DNA from: Pseudopyrenochaeta lycopersici | Taxonomy: Eukaryota > Ascomycota > Dothideomycetes > Pleosporales > Pseudopyrenochaetaceae | Assembly: GCA_003313425.1 (NCBI GenBank) | Contig: NHZP01000005.1 | Span: forward strand, 1,302,001-1,366,000 | Direction of reading: 5' to 3' | DNA: 64,000 nt | Part shown: in pieces, positions 45,660-57,153 of the stretch | Layout: every line of letters begins with the position of its first letter | Position numbering within the stretch: the first letter of the stretch is position 1 | Made by a program: the position numbers and the translations under genes | The notes under the pieces: model-generated | Database searches by the model: none | Seen by the model: only the letters and a program-made list of their open reading frames with translations | What the model was told of the DNA's origin: nothing

Positions 45660-47221
45660 GGTGATGAGGCGATATCCGTAGGCCGTCCAGTGTCAGAGAA
45701 CTGTTTTTCCACTTTCTTCGAACCCACACTTCGTACGGACTAGTGTCGTAAGTCCGATGCAAACGCCGGCAAATGTTTGAAAGACACTGTGGCGAACGTT
45801 GAGAGTCGTGATAACGTTATAGGAGAACACAGACTCGTAGGTGTAAAAACAGCGAGTGGGTGGCAGCTGGGAGCTGCAATCCAAAGAGGGCAATAGAGCA
45901 GCATTATGAATCAACCGAGGAGCGCAGCTAACGTGCAGCTAGGAGGAGAAGGATCGGAGGGTCATCGTGGATGTTTGCTGCCGCATTTCCGCAGCCGCGC
46001 CCTTAAATCCGTATGGAGCTCGCTTAGGGCGCAAGACACAAGGCTTGTTTGAATACATATTTGCCTATTTCGTAGAAGTGGCATACATGAGGAAAAAGGT
46101 AGGGCGAGAAGTGCCGTGGAAATATCATGGGATTTCGGCCGGCAAATGACACGCGTTTCTCAACAATACATTCGACGATTGCAGTCTCTAGCTTGCGCGC
46201 ACTGCCTTGGGGCGAGATTTGCGGGGAGATACGACCTGCAAGCCTCCTACCGAGATGGCGCACCTTCGCCCCACCTCCTCGGAACTAGGTGTTGTATGAG
46301 ACCCCGTTTGCTGTGGGCTGTCTCCAGTGTACAACATCACTCCTCGATGCCACCGTTAAACTCTCGCTCGCTATTTCAGGCCCTCTCTCTGTAATGCCAG
46401 AAAGCAAACGACATGTGTACTTGGTGTTTGTTCTCTTTCCCAGCCACGGAGCATATGTACCTTGCGGTTAGCTTCATCGACTTCGGCCGAGGTTTTAATC
46501 CTGGATCCTAGCGTTGCTCATTGCACGCCGAACATTCGGGAGGTCGTGCCATGATCCGATACCGCGACGTAGATGTTGGTGAAAGGACAGACCATGGATT
46601 AATTTCAATTGTTGTGCTCAAATAGTCGCGTTGCGGGCATATTGCTATCTGAACACTCACTGAACTGGCCACGAATCGACATTAACGTCTCCTTACGAAA
46701 AGCGATTTCAAGAACAGAGCCCACATTTGGACATTTTAAGAAATTAAAAACTGAACACAATAGATTGTTTCCACTCAGGCACAGCGCAGGTCAAGATGAT
46801 GCATAATATGTAGCAAATGCACAAGCTTTAATTGCTCACGTCCAACCGCGCTCACACCGCGTAAGACGACCCGCAAGTCAGCAGTTTTAGTTGCCGGAGT
46901 TTGTTCTGACGACTCCCCACCCTGAGAGAACGTCCTGACTTCACGTCATTAGTATATACAGTTTATCCCCCGAAGATTGCACGCAAAATTTCGTCCAGAC
47001 AGAACTAGCACTTATGAACTTCTTATTCTATCTGCGCCTACGCTCCCATGCCCGGCGGTGTACAATGATGCTATTTTAAAGTACTGCCGCTGTTTGATCT
47101 GTATCAAGTGCAAAATGCTGATCCCTACAGGACAATACTAGTTTCCTGCCAATTTACATTCTCCATATCCTTCTCGTTTGCATGAACTCGGATTTCTTCG
47201 ACTCGCACTTTTGAGCGGCTA
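45660..47221. other. Intergenic, nothing recognised
   Basis: About 1.56 kb upstream of the exporter gene. The first 300 bases should be its promoter. I found no coding frame, tRNA or repeat in the rest. Confidence 0.4.
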
Positions 47222-47750
47222 TCAGGTCTGTTCTGTCAATCCATCGTGCGATATTTTCTCCGGCGCGAGTACCCGTGCCTTGGAAAGCATGTCGTACAGA
47301 TCCTGACTCGCAGCAGTGGACCATAAAGGAAGTACTGGTGTTTCAACTCCAAGGGCGGCGGCACTGGGGTCAATGACGTATGCGCCTTATGGAGACCCTC
47401 TCCTTGTCTTGCCAGTCCGTGCCAACCTTGCCGATTTTTTTGTATAGATGCCCTCGACTACGAATGGGTGAGGCTACGGATTGGGCAAATCAGTGAGAGA
47501 AGATAATAAAATGTTAGCAGATGCCTCACAGTCGTAACGCTCGCTTTCGACGGCAATGGTATGCGCGCGCCGCCCTACACTGCGTATCGGCGGTTTCTCA
47601 AGGCCGCTGAGACAGATACTGCCTTGGTGTGCCACAAGTAGAAGGTTGACATCGTCGTATGCATTATGTTTTGTTCCAAACGTCTGATAAAAGCCGTACT
47701 TATCGCTCCACTAGTACTGTTGTATCGAAGGCGATTACGGTAATGGTTTA
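47222..47750 (-). pseudogene. Decayed gene remnant of unknown family
   Basis: On the minus strand three segments read like real protein but not in one frame. The first (about 47710 down to 47530) contains KYGFYQTFGTK and NLLLVAHQGSICLSGL and continues, over a plausible 58-base intron (GTGAGG..CGTAG), into HLYKKIGKVGTDWQDKERVSI. At about 47385 the frame must shift by one base to continue as AYVIDPSAAALGVETPVL and then LWSTAASQDLYDMLSKARVL, ending in TGA at 47222-47224. At the other end VIAFDTTVLVE (about 47740) is in yet another frame. Non-repetitive, protein-like content in consecutive shifted frames suggests an inactivated gene. I do not recognise the family. A sequencing error could mimic one shift but less easily two. 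Confidence 0.5.
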
Positions 47751-48257
47751 TGAGATTTCTGGCGATGTTGCAATTTGGCTGGAAAGTCTTGGACAAATGG
47801 GATGAAACGGAAAAGGAACAATGGCATTGTCGCTAACAAAGGAGAAGTTGCGAGGCTTAGATCCAAGTTGTTATGTGGCCTTTTGAGGAAACCATATACT
47901 GATAACGGTATCTGCGTTGTTTTAACGGAACATTCTTGGACAGGGGGGCTATACCCCTTGATGTATGCATCACGACACTTAGACTCTATGAGGCGTCGTG
48001 CTGTCAACTTTTGCATGAAGAACTTTCACCCAGACGTGCTTGTATGCATAATGTGAAACTTAGGTGGCCCATCATACTGGAATGGCAGAACAACAAATGA
48101 CATCTCGGTTGACACCAAATAACGCCGGATAAACATTGCTTTGGTGGATTTAGTGGATTTGGAAACCGTGTAGACTGGTACGTGGAAAGCCTTGGCAGAT
48201 TCGTTTGCGGGTATATCTTTGTGCCGATTGTCTTGCGCAGCGTTTCATTCGAGTAAC
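47751..48257. other. Intergenic, possible further remnant
   Basis: A minus-strand open frame (48016-47735) overlaps this stretch but shows no family motif; it may be more of the decayed gene. Otherwise nothing was recognised. Confidence 0.3.
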
Positions 48258-49253
48258 CTAGATCATTGCCCCGTGCTGATAACTCGGCTGCGGCAATGGG
48301 TCTGAAATCCCATAGTGTCCATAGAAATCAACATTGCTTCTTCTTCGCGTTGACATTGCATCCTCCAAGTCCTGGCTTACAAAGATCTCCATACCGCCGC
48401 TCTGTTCTGTACCTTTTTTTTCGCTTGACAATTTGTACCCCACGCCAGCTGATGGATTGGGCGACATGACTAGAGACTTGTTCTTACGGAGAAGGGTGAG
48501 CCAGCTTTGCTCGGCGTACCGCTTGAAAACGTCCTCCAGGTCGAAAAGATCTTGCATAGAGAGGCTGTACATCTTGCCTGAACGGTATTTCCAGAAGAAA
48601 AGAACTGACAACTCGATGGTTTCGATGGCTTGGAGAGGATAGATGATTTGGTCCATAGCCTTTAATAGATCGTCGGTCATGCGAACCTGGTCTTTAAGTC
48701 GTCGCTCCTTGATGACGTGTTTCGTGGTCGTATAATTCCATTCGACGTAAAAGCGAATATGCGTGACATGCTTCAACATTGGTAACTGCAGAATATGCGG
48801 CGAGAAATCGAAGTGGTCGTTGTTTGCTCGATAGTTTCTTAATTCAGCGTGCAATGTCAATTTGCTCCGTCGAAAGTAGTTTTGCAGTAGCTCCTCCCGT
48901 ATTTGCTTATTGATGAGAAGATATTCAGGACGTAGCCGGTCGATTTTCGCTACAGAGGTTCCATATCCGTAGATGTCGTGTCTCCAGGGTTCTCCGTTAA
49001 CCATGTCTGCTCCCCACAAACATGTGTGAAGTTCCGGGCGGCTGGGAGTGACTTCTGGCATTACAAAGTCGAAAATTTGGTCGCGAATTTCTCTCGGAAG
49101 TGCTAGTAGATTAGAGCTGAAAGTGCTTGGCGTGAGCTCCAGTAAGATCTCAAGCTCCCGAAAAAGTTGACTCTGGCGGTTGGTGTAGGCTTCGTCCAGG
49201 CTGCCAGTAGACGCTATAGAGAGCTTCTTGCTTGTTCTTTGCATCAGCGCCAT
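48258..49253 (-). CDS. F-box/2EXR-like hypothetical protein
   Basis: This is a single exon of 331 residues. After a Ser/Thr-rich start, the block LLALPREIRDQIFDFVMP (about residues 50-67) matches the short helical motif found in the large fungal family of 2EXR/F-box-like proteins, followed by RLRPEYLLINKQIREELLQNYFRRSKLTL, which is typical of the same family in Dothideomycetes. F-box motifs usually link a substrate to the SCF ubiquitin ligase through Skp1, but binding has not been shown for most members of this type. The remainder has no recognised domain; the tail is Ser/Arg-rich. Such genes are numerous and variable in these fungi. No intron is needed. The start is the only ATG giving the full block. 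Confidence 0.72.
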   Translation of the reverse strand: MALMQRTSKKLSIASTGSLDEAYTNRQSQLFRELEILLELTPSTFSSNLLALPREIRDQIFDFVMPEVTPSRPELHTCLWGADMVNGEPWRHDIYGYGTSVAKIDRLRPEYLLINKQIREELLQNYFRRSKLTLHAELRNYRANNDHFDFSPHILQLPMLKHVTHIRFYVEWNYTTTKHVIKERRLKDQVRMTDDLLKAMDQIIYPLQAIETIELSVLFFWKYRSGKMYSLSMQDLFDLEDVFKRYAEQSWLTLLRKNKSLVMSPNPSAGVGYKLSSEKKGTEQSGGMEIFVSQDLEDAMSTRRRSNVDFYGHYGISDPLPQPSYQHGAMI

Positions 49254-50009
49254 AATGAGAGCTGGATTTAGTGAGGGGCGAGACGTCGACCAGCACCAAA
49301 TTCAATTGCGTCGAAATAAGATTCAGCTACGCGGAGAGTGAAGCATATGCGGCTGTTGGTCGACAAGACAAGGCTAAAGAACGGGTATAATGCAATTGGG
49401 CGCGACCATCAGCTAGCAATAACGGCGCCGTTACGTAGAAAAGGAGATTTATTGAGGATGCCATGCCACGGGATGCAGTCGCCGAGTCATGTACGAACGG
49501 TTTCGCAGCAAGGGTCGGACGCATGTCCCGCACAGTCAAATCGGGCAAAGGTGGAGAAAGTCGTCACGTGGGTCAACGGCCAGAGCAGCTTCAGGCCCGC
49601 GCCTCGAGTTTCAGCTTGGCGCTTCAAACGTCTTCACTTTCGGCTTCTTGATGCATTCCTATCGTCAAACGCTTCTGGATCACGTTTGGCAAAGCACTCC
49701 AGTGACCGCTTAATGTTGTGTTTCTGCTCGGTGGGCTAGAAGCCTCCCTAGTAAGAACCGCGTGTCCTGCGGCTGAAAAATGAGAAAGCACCACTTCACC
49801 TTTGTTGTACGAACAAGGGAGGCATGGGAAATTGAGAACCTAACTCCATTATATTTTTCCGCTATTTGCCTTCGTCTATCGATGATTTAGGTGATCTCAT
49901 ACACTGCTTACTGGATCGGTCGAGCCATTTTCTTTCATTTTCTTCTCACTATTGTTGTTACAACGAGGAGAGATGCGATCTAGCAGTCGGCTTACATCTG
50001 AAAAGATCT
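49254..50009. other. Intergenic
   Basis: This stretch holds the promoter of the 2EXR-like gene and the 3' end of the DUF3431 gene. Small plus-strand frames (49338-49739, 49463-49651) overlap one another and show no motif. Nothing else was recognised. Confidence 0.4.
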
Positions 50010-52134
50010 CTAATCGAAGCATTGACAGTCGCTGATATCTCCACCAACCCGCCATCCGCTCACCAAGGTGGGGCATTTCCACGCAACATCCATGTTGGAA
50101 CATTGGAACAGCAAATTCCACATTCTCTCCATGGTATATCCGAACCAAGGCTCGCTCATCGAATCCTTTCGACCCCGAAGATATTCCTCTTGGTGTGCCC
50201 AACTTTTTTCATCGACAAAGGCCTGTCGAAGGTCGTGATAGATATTCTTCTCAATACCTCGAATCCGCGCTGCGGAGACGATGAACTGGCCTTTGTAACT
50301 GAGCAGGACGTTACGGCATTTGAATGATTTATTGATCCGGGACTGGGTGCTAGAGAATAGCTTGGTCTCGTCTCTCCAGAAAAACTTATCACCGCAGTTA
50401 TCGCAGTTGCAAACGTTGCCAGACCAGCCGAGGCTGAGGTAACCTGTTCGATCTGGGCTAAAGTACTTTTCGAGATGTGGATAGAACTCTCGGGAGTTGT
50501 GGATGTCGGCTTGTAAGAAGATTGTTTGTTTTGCGAGACTGTCCCAGCGGCGGAGAATGTGATTGAGGTACGTTTCACTCTCTCGTCCGATGTTTGGAAT
50601 GGTGATGACAGTTCCCGCGCCGGCATGCTGCTTAATTTGATTTTCATCTACGTTCTCATCCTTTACGTAGATTGTGAACACGGCTTGTGAGAGTGCCGAA
50701 ATACTTTTCAAATTGGAAATAAGTTGAGCTACTTCATCGATAGGCTCTTTGTACATGCTGAGCACCACTTCTACTGGCATAGATGGTTTGTAGGTTCGAT
50801 CAAGAATGGTTTCAGATCGAAGGTATACACGTTCTGTAAAGTTCAGAAGTAAATACGCTGTCCAGAGCACGACCATTGCGATGCTGACCAACAAGATGCG
50901 CAAATTGATTCCTCGGGGCTCGGCTTCGCTTTGTCGGAGTTGAGGTGTGTTGAAGTCCTCCACAGAGTCAGTGGCGACATTGTCGTCTTCCAGCGATATT
51001 GAAGAGCTGCCAAATAGTTCGTAACTTCCGTGAGTGTCCCTTCGACGTCTTGGTGGATTGCAAAATGAATCTTGGGTGACTCTACTACCAATGCACAAAA
51101 CAACGAAGAGAAAGCACCCGAGTTGGTACCAGTTTATATATGAACGACGTATCGAGAGGGTAGAATAACATCCTGTGATCCCTGTAAGAGCCAAAAGCGT
51201 CAACACATTGCGCGCGCGTTGCAGGGGAGTATCAGGATTCTCGTATGAGGAATCAACATCGTGTTTATCCATGGGGAATATGATTGAGCCTTCCATGAGC
51301 AATGCTGCCGCTGTGAATATGGCGTTGATAGCGACAAGGGGTATGCTTGCTAAGTCGAACATCATCATATCCTCCCGAGGCCAAGGAGAGATCAGCCATA
51401 CTGTTGCAACCAGGATTCCGGCACCAATAAACCATCTTTGCTCCACGTTGGGGTTATTCATATTTCCTGGGTAGTGCTTGACGGCGAGCTTTCTCAGTGC
51501 ACTCGCAGTGCCAGCGAAGAGCATGGCTGGAATAGCTAGGGCTAACTTCGCTGTCAGTCGATACTCTGTAATCAGAATACCCGCACAAGCTGGAACGAGT
51601 GAGCTTATACGAATAAGCTCTAGACGTGAATGAGCGGTGTAGCCAGCAACAAAGAGGATGAGACCTTCAGCAAAGAAGGCTGTTGTCTATTAGCGTCAGT
51701 AACACTCAGTAAAGGAAGGGTATGAAGGAGCTCACAGTCAGCATGACTAGCACTGGCAGGTTTGTGAAGTGTAGTATGGCTTGCATCACGCACAGCATTG
51801 AGGATGCTGCAAGACACTGGGCCACTACAGCTAGTAGCACTCCAGGTACTGTTGTCTTCCTTTGTTCTTCCTGTTCATTAGGACCCCGGGACACACCTGT
51901 GTATCGACATAGAACCAAGACATAAGCCGTTGCCGTGACGAGTGTAATAGTGTACAGTTGCAGTGGGTAGTGCAGATTGTTTTCAACCAGCAAATGTCTC
52001 GTGCTCAGTAAAGATATTGACGCGCACACTAGCCAGGCCAAACGGCGATTCTCTCTGAATATCTTGTGTGTGGTGGGAAAAAGTCCCTGAGGTGATCCTT
52101 TGTACGATGTCGCAACCCTGGAGTGCGAGACCAT
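50010..52134 (-). CDS. Multi-span membrane protein with C-terminal DUF3431
   Basis: Exon 1 (52134-51736) and exon 2 (51686-50010) join in phase 0 over a 49-base intron (donor GTGAGC, branch ACGCTAAT, acceptor ATAG), giving about 691 residues. Roughly the first 430 residues contain about ten hydrophobic segments, such as LAWLVCASISLLSTRHLLV, LQLYTITLVTATAYVLVLC, IGAGILVATVWLISPW and LLVSIAMVVLWTAYLLLNF, in an arrangement like drug/metabolite or nucleotide-sugar transporters. The rest is a DUF3431 domain: NIGRESETYLNHIL, KQTIFLQADIHNSREFYPHL and SEPWFGYTMERMWNLLFQC. A cysteine cluster (VCNCDNCGDKFFW) lies inside it. DUF3431 is found in fungal proteins and has been discussed as glycosyltransferase-like, but its function is not established. 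The pairing suggests carrier plus lumenal enzyme, an inference. The start is the ATG at 52134, since the longer frame opens with GTG. Confidence 0.75.
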
Positions 52135-54794
52135 GATGGGTGGCACTATTTTCGTCTTTTACGTTTGAACAAGGAGAGTGTTGAAAGTGAGGTGACTGAC
52201 GTGGTGTGTACCGCGCTCCAGAGTGTTTTTCTAGACATGTTTCAAGCTCTGTGCTGTAGACTCATCCTTTTAAGCTTATAGAGAAGGCGGAGTAGGGGTA
52301 GTAAATCTTACGACGCTGCTGCACCGCCCGGGTTGGCATCAATTCGTTAAGGAGCCGAGTAGGCGGCGGTGAAGAACTAGAAACGAGTGAAGACGAGAAG
52401 TAATTGCAGTTGCCTATTGAATCCTTGTGCAGGCGCATCATGGATATCAACCGGTTACAAGTCTTCGTTGACGAGTGAACAACGAGCGAACCATCTAGGT
52501 TTCATTCAACACACTTGGTGAACGTATATTGTGTATTTATGAGCGTACTTGATTTATAGCAATTCTATATTCCTATTTGGCACATCTGATCCAGAAAAAG
52601 AGCGGTTCAGATGCTGAGTAGGAGCAAATTCAATGGGACAAGAACGGAGTTAGCGTGTCACTCAAAGTTTGATAGTGAACAGCCTAACCAAAGCGTGAGG
52701 CAGACTTCCAGGTACACCTCCACGTTCGTTTGGATTTTGAGCATGACGTACACCCTGAGTATCTGAACTAATGTCCAATGGGCGTTGGCGATGAGCTATC
52801 ACATTGGTCATCGGTAAGTTGTACGGGACTTGGTATCATATCTCCTGGTGCTCGGCATACCCCATAGATCAATTTGTGACGGGGCTATGCAGTATCCACA
52901 GGTCTACCGATCATTCTGTTGAACCCTCATAGCCAGCATATTGGAAACCGGTTGCGCTGCATGTACATATCCATGCTTGGTAAAAGGCTACCAGAAAAGA
53001 GTCGCGAATTTTACTACCCTCCTTATCCTCACTCCAGTATATAGCAACAGCCTTTGATCATATTTCGTCGCTTTAAAGCCTTTGGGAAAGTAAACCGTGA
53101 AGTCACTCATGCATACGGCATAGTATGAGAAGGAGGTGGTAGCTTAACTCTCCAAGGCTAATTACGCCCGAGCTTACTAGAAGAAACAATTATGATGAAT
53201 AAAATTAACAGGGCGTTGTTCTGCCGATTCAAATACAGCACTAATGCGTCGGTATCATATTCCGCCGTACTCAGGTCCTACACCAACCTCTCTGTGCTGC
53301 AATCTAGATAGTACTACCCACAACGCACGTGTAAAATTTGTTTTAACGTAAAGGCAAGGCTCTAGCACCCGGGGCAGTCCATGTAGTACGTGGCAGTAGA
53401 TCCACATGGCACAGGAAACGGCCACTCCGTTAATACAACACTCTCCTGCCAGAGAGATAGCCCAATGAACATAGACCTCGTACATGGATGCTTCACTGCT
53501 GCCTGTTCATTCCGATGAAAGAGCCGCCCGATCGATATCGTTGCAGAGTACACCGAGCGAAGTCCATCTAGAAAGAAATCAGCAAACGATTACAAAACAT
53601 AAAACAACTAAGCATCCTGCATAAGTCAGTTATGATTCTGTTCACATAAGTTTAATGCAAACCATCCGTCGGCATTCAATCTCCCATTTTTATTCCCGTA
53701 TTTAGTGGCCCTCGCCCTGTGTATGTCCGTCTCGCAGGATAACAGGATATTTCTACCCGCTGTCGGGCGTACCCTCCATAGGGCGGTTCAAGCGTTTTCC
53801 CTAGCGAATGAACATCAATGTGTCATCTGTACGGCCCTACCCAGCGTAGAATTATACAGCTGCTGCATCCCAGGGTTTTGGAACTGCATAAGCGAACTCC
53901 ACTCCGCAACAATCTTGTCTTTCAGGCCAACCCTGAGCGGGTCGGCAAATCCCCTGGTCTCAAGACAGTAATTCTGCTGCCTAAGGGTGCTGTTTAGTTT
54001 GCTTCTTTCTCCACTACCATAGCAACGCGCGTCCATATCACCCCTTGCTCACATATCAGGGCCGTATCAGCTGCAGGCGCTCTCACGAGGCAGACTTTCA
54101 GTCCCTTCAAGTTGAACAAGCGTGATGGCTTATTCGTTGAACATGCATATGGCATGGATAAGAACAAAATGACATCACGAGCCCGACTACCTCTAAGCAA
54201 AGAGGCGAGTAGATGAGCGTACACGCAATCAAGACCCCACTTGACGCTATACTGTGGGCTTGGGCGAGAAAATATCAAAGAGAATCAGAAGGAAGTATCT
54301 TGCGCGGACTATCTCTTTGATGGCTATGACAAAGTGTTGGTTCGGGCCGACGATCCTGTTAGATCATGCGACGTGAATTCTATTCACCCTACTCTCAGAG
54401 GACCTTATAAATATGTTTATCGCTTCATCAATAGGCCAGGTCAATGTGAGCGGAAGGGACATGTTGAAGAAAAAATACAAGAAAAAGAAATGCCCGTGGC
54501 CTAAAGATGTGCCTGATATATTAAGCCAACCACGTTCAACGATTATACTACTTCCTGCTCCACTTCAATTCTTCAGCAAATATTCGCCAAGCGCCATGCT
54601 GTCGGTATACCCTTAGAGCCTACTCTTTATGCCTGAATGAAACGCCAGAAATGCAACTCAGTGTTGGTGCTGAGTATCCTTCAATCCAGTAGTGTACAAA
54701 CCACAATCATCACCCATCCCAGTTCCTAGCAACCACATCTTGCCAATTGAGATAGACATTTCAACGCCACACGCATCGCCCACAATAGCCGAAT
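52135..54794. other. 2.7 kb gene-poor region
   Basis: No frame with recognisable protein content was found. The region is more AT-rich to the eye than the flanking genes and has many stops in all frames, which would suit old, mutated repeat DNA, but I could not identify an element, terminal repeats or target duplication. The first 300 bases are the promoter of the DUF3431 gene. Confidence 0.4.
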
Positions 54795-56552
54795 CTATAC
54801 CTCCAACCCACTTACCATATAGAACAAAAGGTAGGCTTCCGCAGCAAGAACTTCAGCCTCACAAACCAAGACCACCTTACTGTCATCAAACATGAACCAG
54901 TCATTGCCTTCCCTTGAGTAACTGACATAGTGCCCAGAGTCAATCTTGCCCTTGTGTACAATTACACTCGAGAGTTCATATATCAAGCTGTTCGCTGGAC
55001 TGTTCATATTATGGTTCGTGACTGGCGTTCCCGCTCTGGCGGCCTTGAGCTGAGCCTTGTGTTGTGTGGTGTAGGGGTGGATATCAAGCTTCACAGGGAA
55101 GCGAACTGGAGTCTCGATTTTGGAGGATGTGGATTTGGTGTGCTCAAAGCGCTGTGCACTGTTAGCCTCAACAATAATGGAAATAGCGAGGATGAAGCCG
55201 TACCTTCAAGTGAACCGAGAGTACTGGTGGTAATCTCTTGACACTCAGCTGCTTCGTTGCATTCTGCGGGCTGTCGCATTTTCGGCATGTGTATTCTGCC
55301 GAACCCAACTTTTCTTTAGCTGTAAACCTCTCGAGGCAGTCCCGAAGATCCAGTGCTGCCTCGTCGCCACTACTGACATTCAGCTTTCGCTTCTTGCCGG
55401 ATTGAGTGCGCAAGTCTAGACTGAGGTCCATGTATGGATCGAGTGCCGTTGTCACGTTCCGGCAATTGTCGCACGTCACTGTACTCGACAGCTTCCCACA
55501 GAATGTCTGGTGAACCACACACTTGCAGTCCTCTTCGGCGTCTGTAGAGCCGCCATTCGCCAAATGCAGTGTGTTTAGTATGAACTGCATGTACTCATGC
55601 GCATCTTGCTGCTGATATCCTGCTAGCGCCTCGCCCGCTAGCCAACTCCCCATGAGCATCTGCACAGCACCAAAGCCCTCTGTCTTCTCTGCCGAGTGGA
55701 ACTCAACAAACATCTCGTCCAGTGCACAGCTCACACACGACTCCTTTTCGCAGTCTGTTTGCCTGTGGCCCTCGGAAAGATAGAAATTCCGTATGAAGGG
55801 GTTGTGGACGAGGGTTTGCAGGATAACGCTCATGAAGCAGGTTTGTCCCATATTGTAGAGTCCGCGTAGGCCGATAGCGCGGCAAGGGAGGAAGGTCGAG
55901 TTTGAGACAACAAGTTTGTGGTCGTCGGCTGTGGTCGCATCTTCGTATTTGCGTTTTTTGCCTGTAATTTGGATTTTCAGCGCAATTTTCCCAAGGAGGG
56001 GGGACGAGGTGTACTGACCCCTCTGCAGTCTCCAGATCTCCAATGCAGTGTCATAGATGAAGTCCTGACAATTTCCACAATATATGTTCCCATCCCTTGA
56101 CTCCACCGCTGCTGTATGTTAGCTTTCTCCTACAGACTAGATGACCCATAGCAACCCACAAAAGCAGTGCGACTTCGTCTCAAAATGTAAATCGCGATCC
56201 ACCTCCGTCATTATATTCGGGCACTGCAAACATAGGAACAGCGGCCGCAGGCTCACAACATGCTCTGCTTCCGCCGTTGCCCCATGGCAAGTCTGTGCTA
56301 TTACGCTCGGTTTCTCGTGGATGTTCTGGAGGATGAGGCGATAGTGCTGGAGGGTCTGCTTGCGCGCGTTGTCGAACATCTCGCCCATGTGCTCTGCGTT
56401 GATGTTAGCTGAGAACCGCAATGCGGTGTAGGGGACGAACCGCAGCCATATGCGATGTGTGCCATCTGGCTACTGGGCACGATATTGCCTTTAGCATTCT
56501 TAACGACTTTTGGCGACGCCAGCGACGTCCCCTTGGGGGCGATCGTGTCCAT
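54795..56552 (-). CDS. ubp8: SAGA deubiquitinase Ubp8
   Basis: Four exons (56552-56441, 56393-56160, 56111-55204, 55151-54795) join over introns of 47, 48 and 52 bases to about 536 residues. The N-terminal zinc-finger UBP domain begins at YGCEHMGEMF and continues through LFLCLQCPNI, HFETKSHCFS and GNIYCGNCQDF. The catalytic domain has the Cys box GLYNMGQTCFMSVILQ, the ubiquitin-binding AGYQQQDAHEYMQFIL, two zinc-binding CxxC knuckles (VTCDNCRN, YTCRKCDS) and the His box KIDSGHYVSYSR. This layout is that of Ubp8, which removes ubiquitin from histone H2B within SAGA, in the nucleus. The first join restores the GCEH zinc ligands, strongly supporting it. Near the 3' end ATG is followed by a perfect GTAAGT, so a further intron and a different tail are possible; I give the unspliced stop. 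Confidence 0.9.
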
Positions 56553-57015
56553 GTTGCCTCGCCTCCGACTGTAGGCCTACAACACAAAGTAGTATGTCGG
56601 CCCCGTCTACATGACGCAAACAGCGCGGAAAGCAAGCATTCGGTGGTCGCCAGTCGCAAGTCCAACACCACAAAGTCGTGCTCAGGCGCCGCCGTTGCTC
56701 GTTGAGTTATTCCGGGGTCGTCAATGGCGGACCTGCATGAAACCAATGAAGTTGTCGGACAATGTGCCACTAGCGGAGATCCCGCCCCACATAGGCCCGA
56801 TGCACGACGGAAAAGTGGTCGGGTAGTTGCACCCGTGCCCGAGGCATGCTAATCGGAACGGTGGCTTTAAGCTCTCAGCTGGGACTGCCTCACAGTGTTA
56901 GAGATTTTTTCTCAAAGGGATGTTATTTTATACTGGGCTGTGAGCCAATTGTTGTTGAATATTCTACTACTACTATATATTATATTTTAATCGTGTTTTC
57001 TTCATGAACGAATAA
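56553..57015. other. Intergenic between ubp8 and tRNA
   Basis: This stretch contains the Ubp8 promoter side and the 5' flank of the tRNA. From about 56930 the DNA is AT-rich (repeated TACTA/TATAT), common before fungal tRNA genes. No coding content was recognised. Confidence 0.4.
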
Positions 57016-57114
57016 GACAGCGTGCCAGAGTGGTTAATGGGTATGACTCGAACGAGCTCATCTACTAGATATCATATGGCTTCGGCCGCGCAGGTTCGAA
57101 TCCTGCCGCTGTCG
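57016..57114 (+). tRNA. tRNA-Ser (anticodon CGA) with intron
   Basis: The acceptor arms GACAGCG and CGCTGTC pair perfectly, with discriminator G at 57114. The D arm contains AGTGGTTAA, the anticodon stem pairs TATGA (57042-57046) with TCATA (57072-57076), and the loop reads CT-CGA-A, placing anticodon CGA at 57049-57051. An 18-base intron (57053-57070) sits one base after the anticodon, the canonical site. The long variable arm GGC-ttc-GGCC is the serine signature, and the T arm is GCAGG-TTCGAAT-CCTGC. A-box and B-box promoter elements are inside. It decodes UCG codons. There is no encoded CCA end, as expected for a nuclear eukaryotic gene. Confidence 0.95.
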
Positions 57115-57124
57115 CGTTTATGAC

Positions 57125-57153
57125 TTTTTGTCTTTTTTTTTTAATTTTTTTTT
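57125..57153 (+). terminator. RNA polymerase III T-tract terminator
   Basis: Three T runs of 5, 10 and 9 bases begin 11 bases after the tRNA end, the usual form of a pol III stop signal with back-up tracts. Confidence 0.85.

Noticed and set aside
44896..45681. A 261-codon plus-strand frame
   Set aside because: It is antisense to exon 1 of the DHA1 exporter and has no independent motif.
52135..54794. A decayed transposon in the gene-poor region
   Set aside because: The region looks AT-rich with many stops, but no terminal repeats, transposase-like translation or target duplication could be seen.
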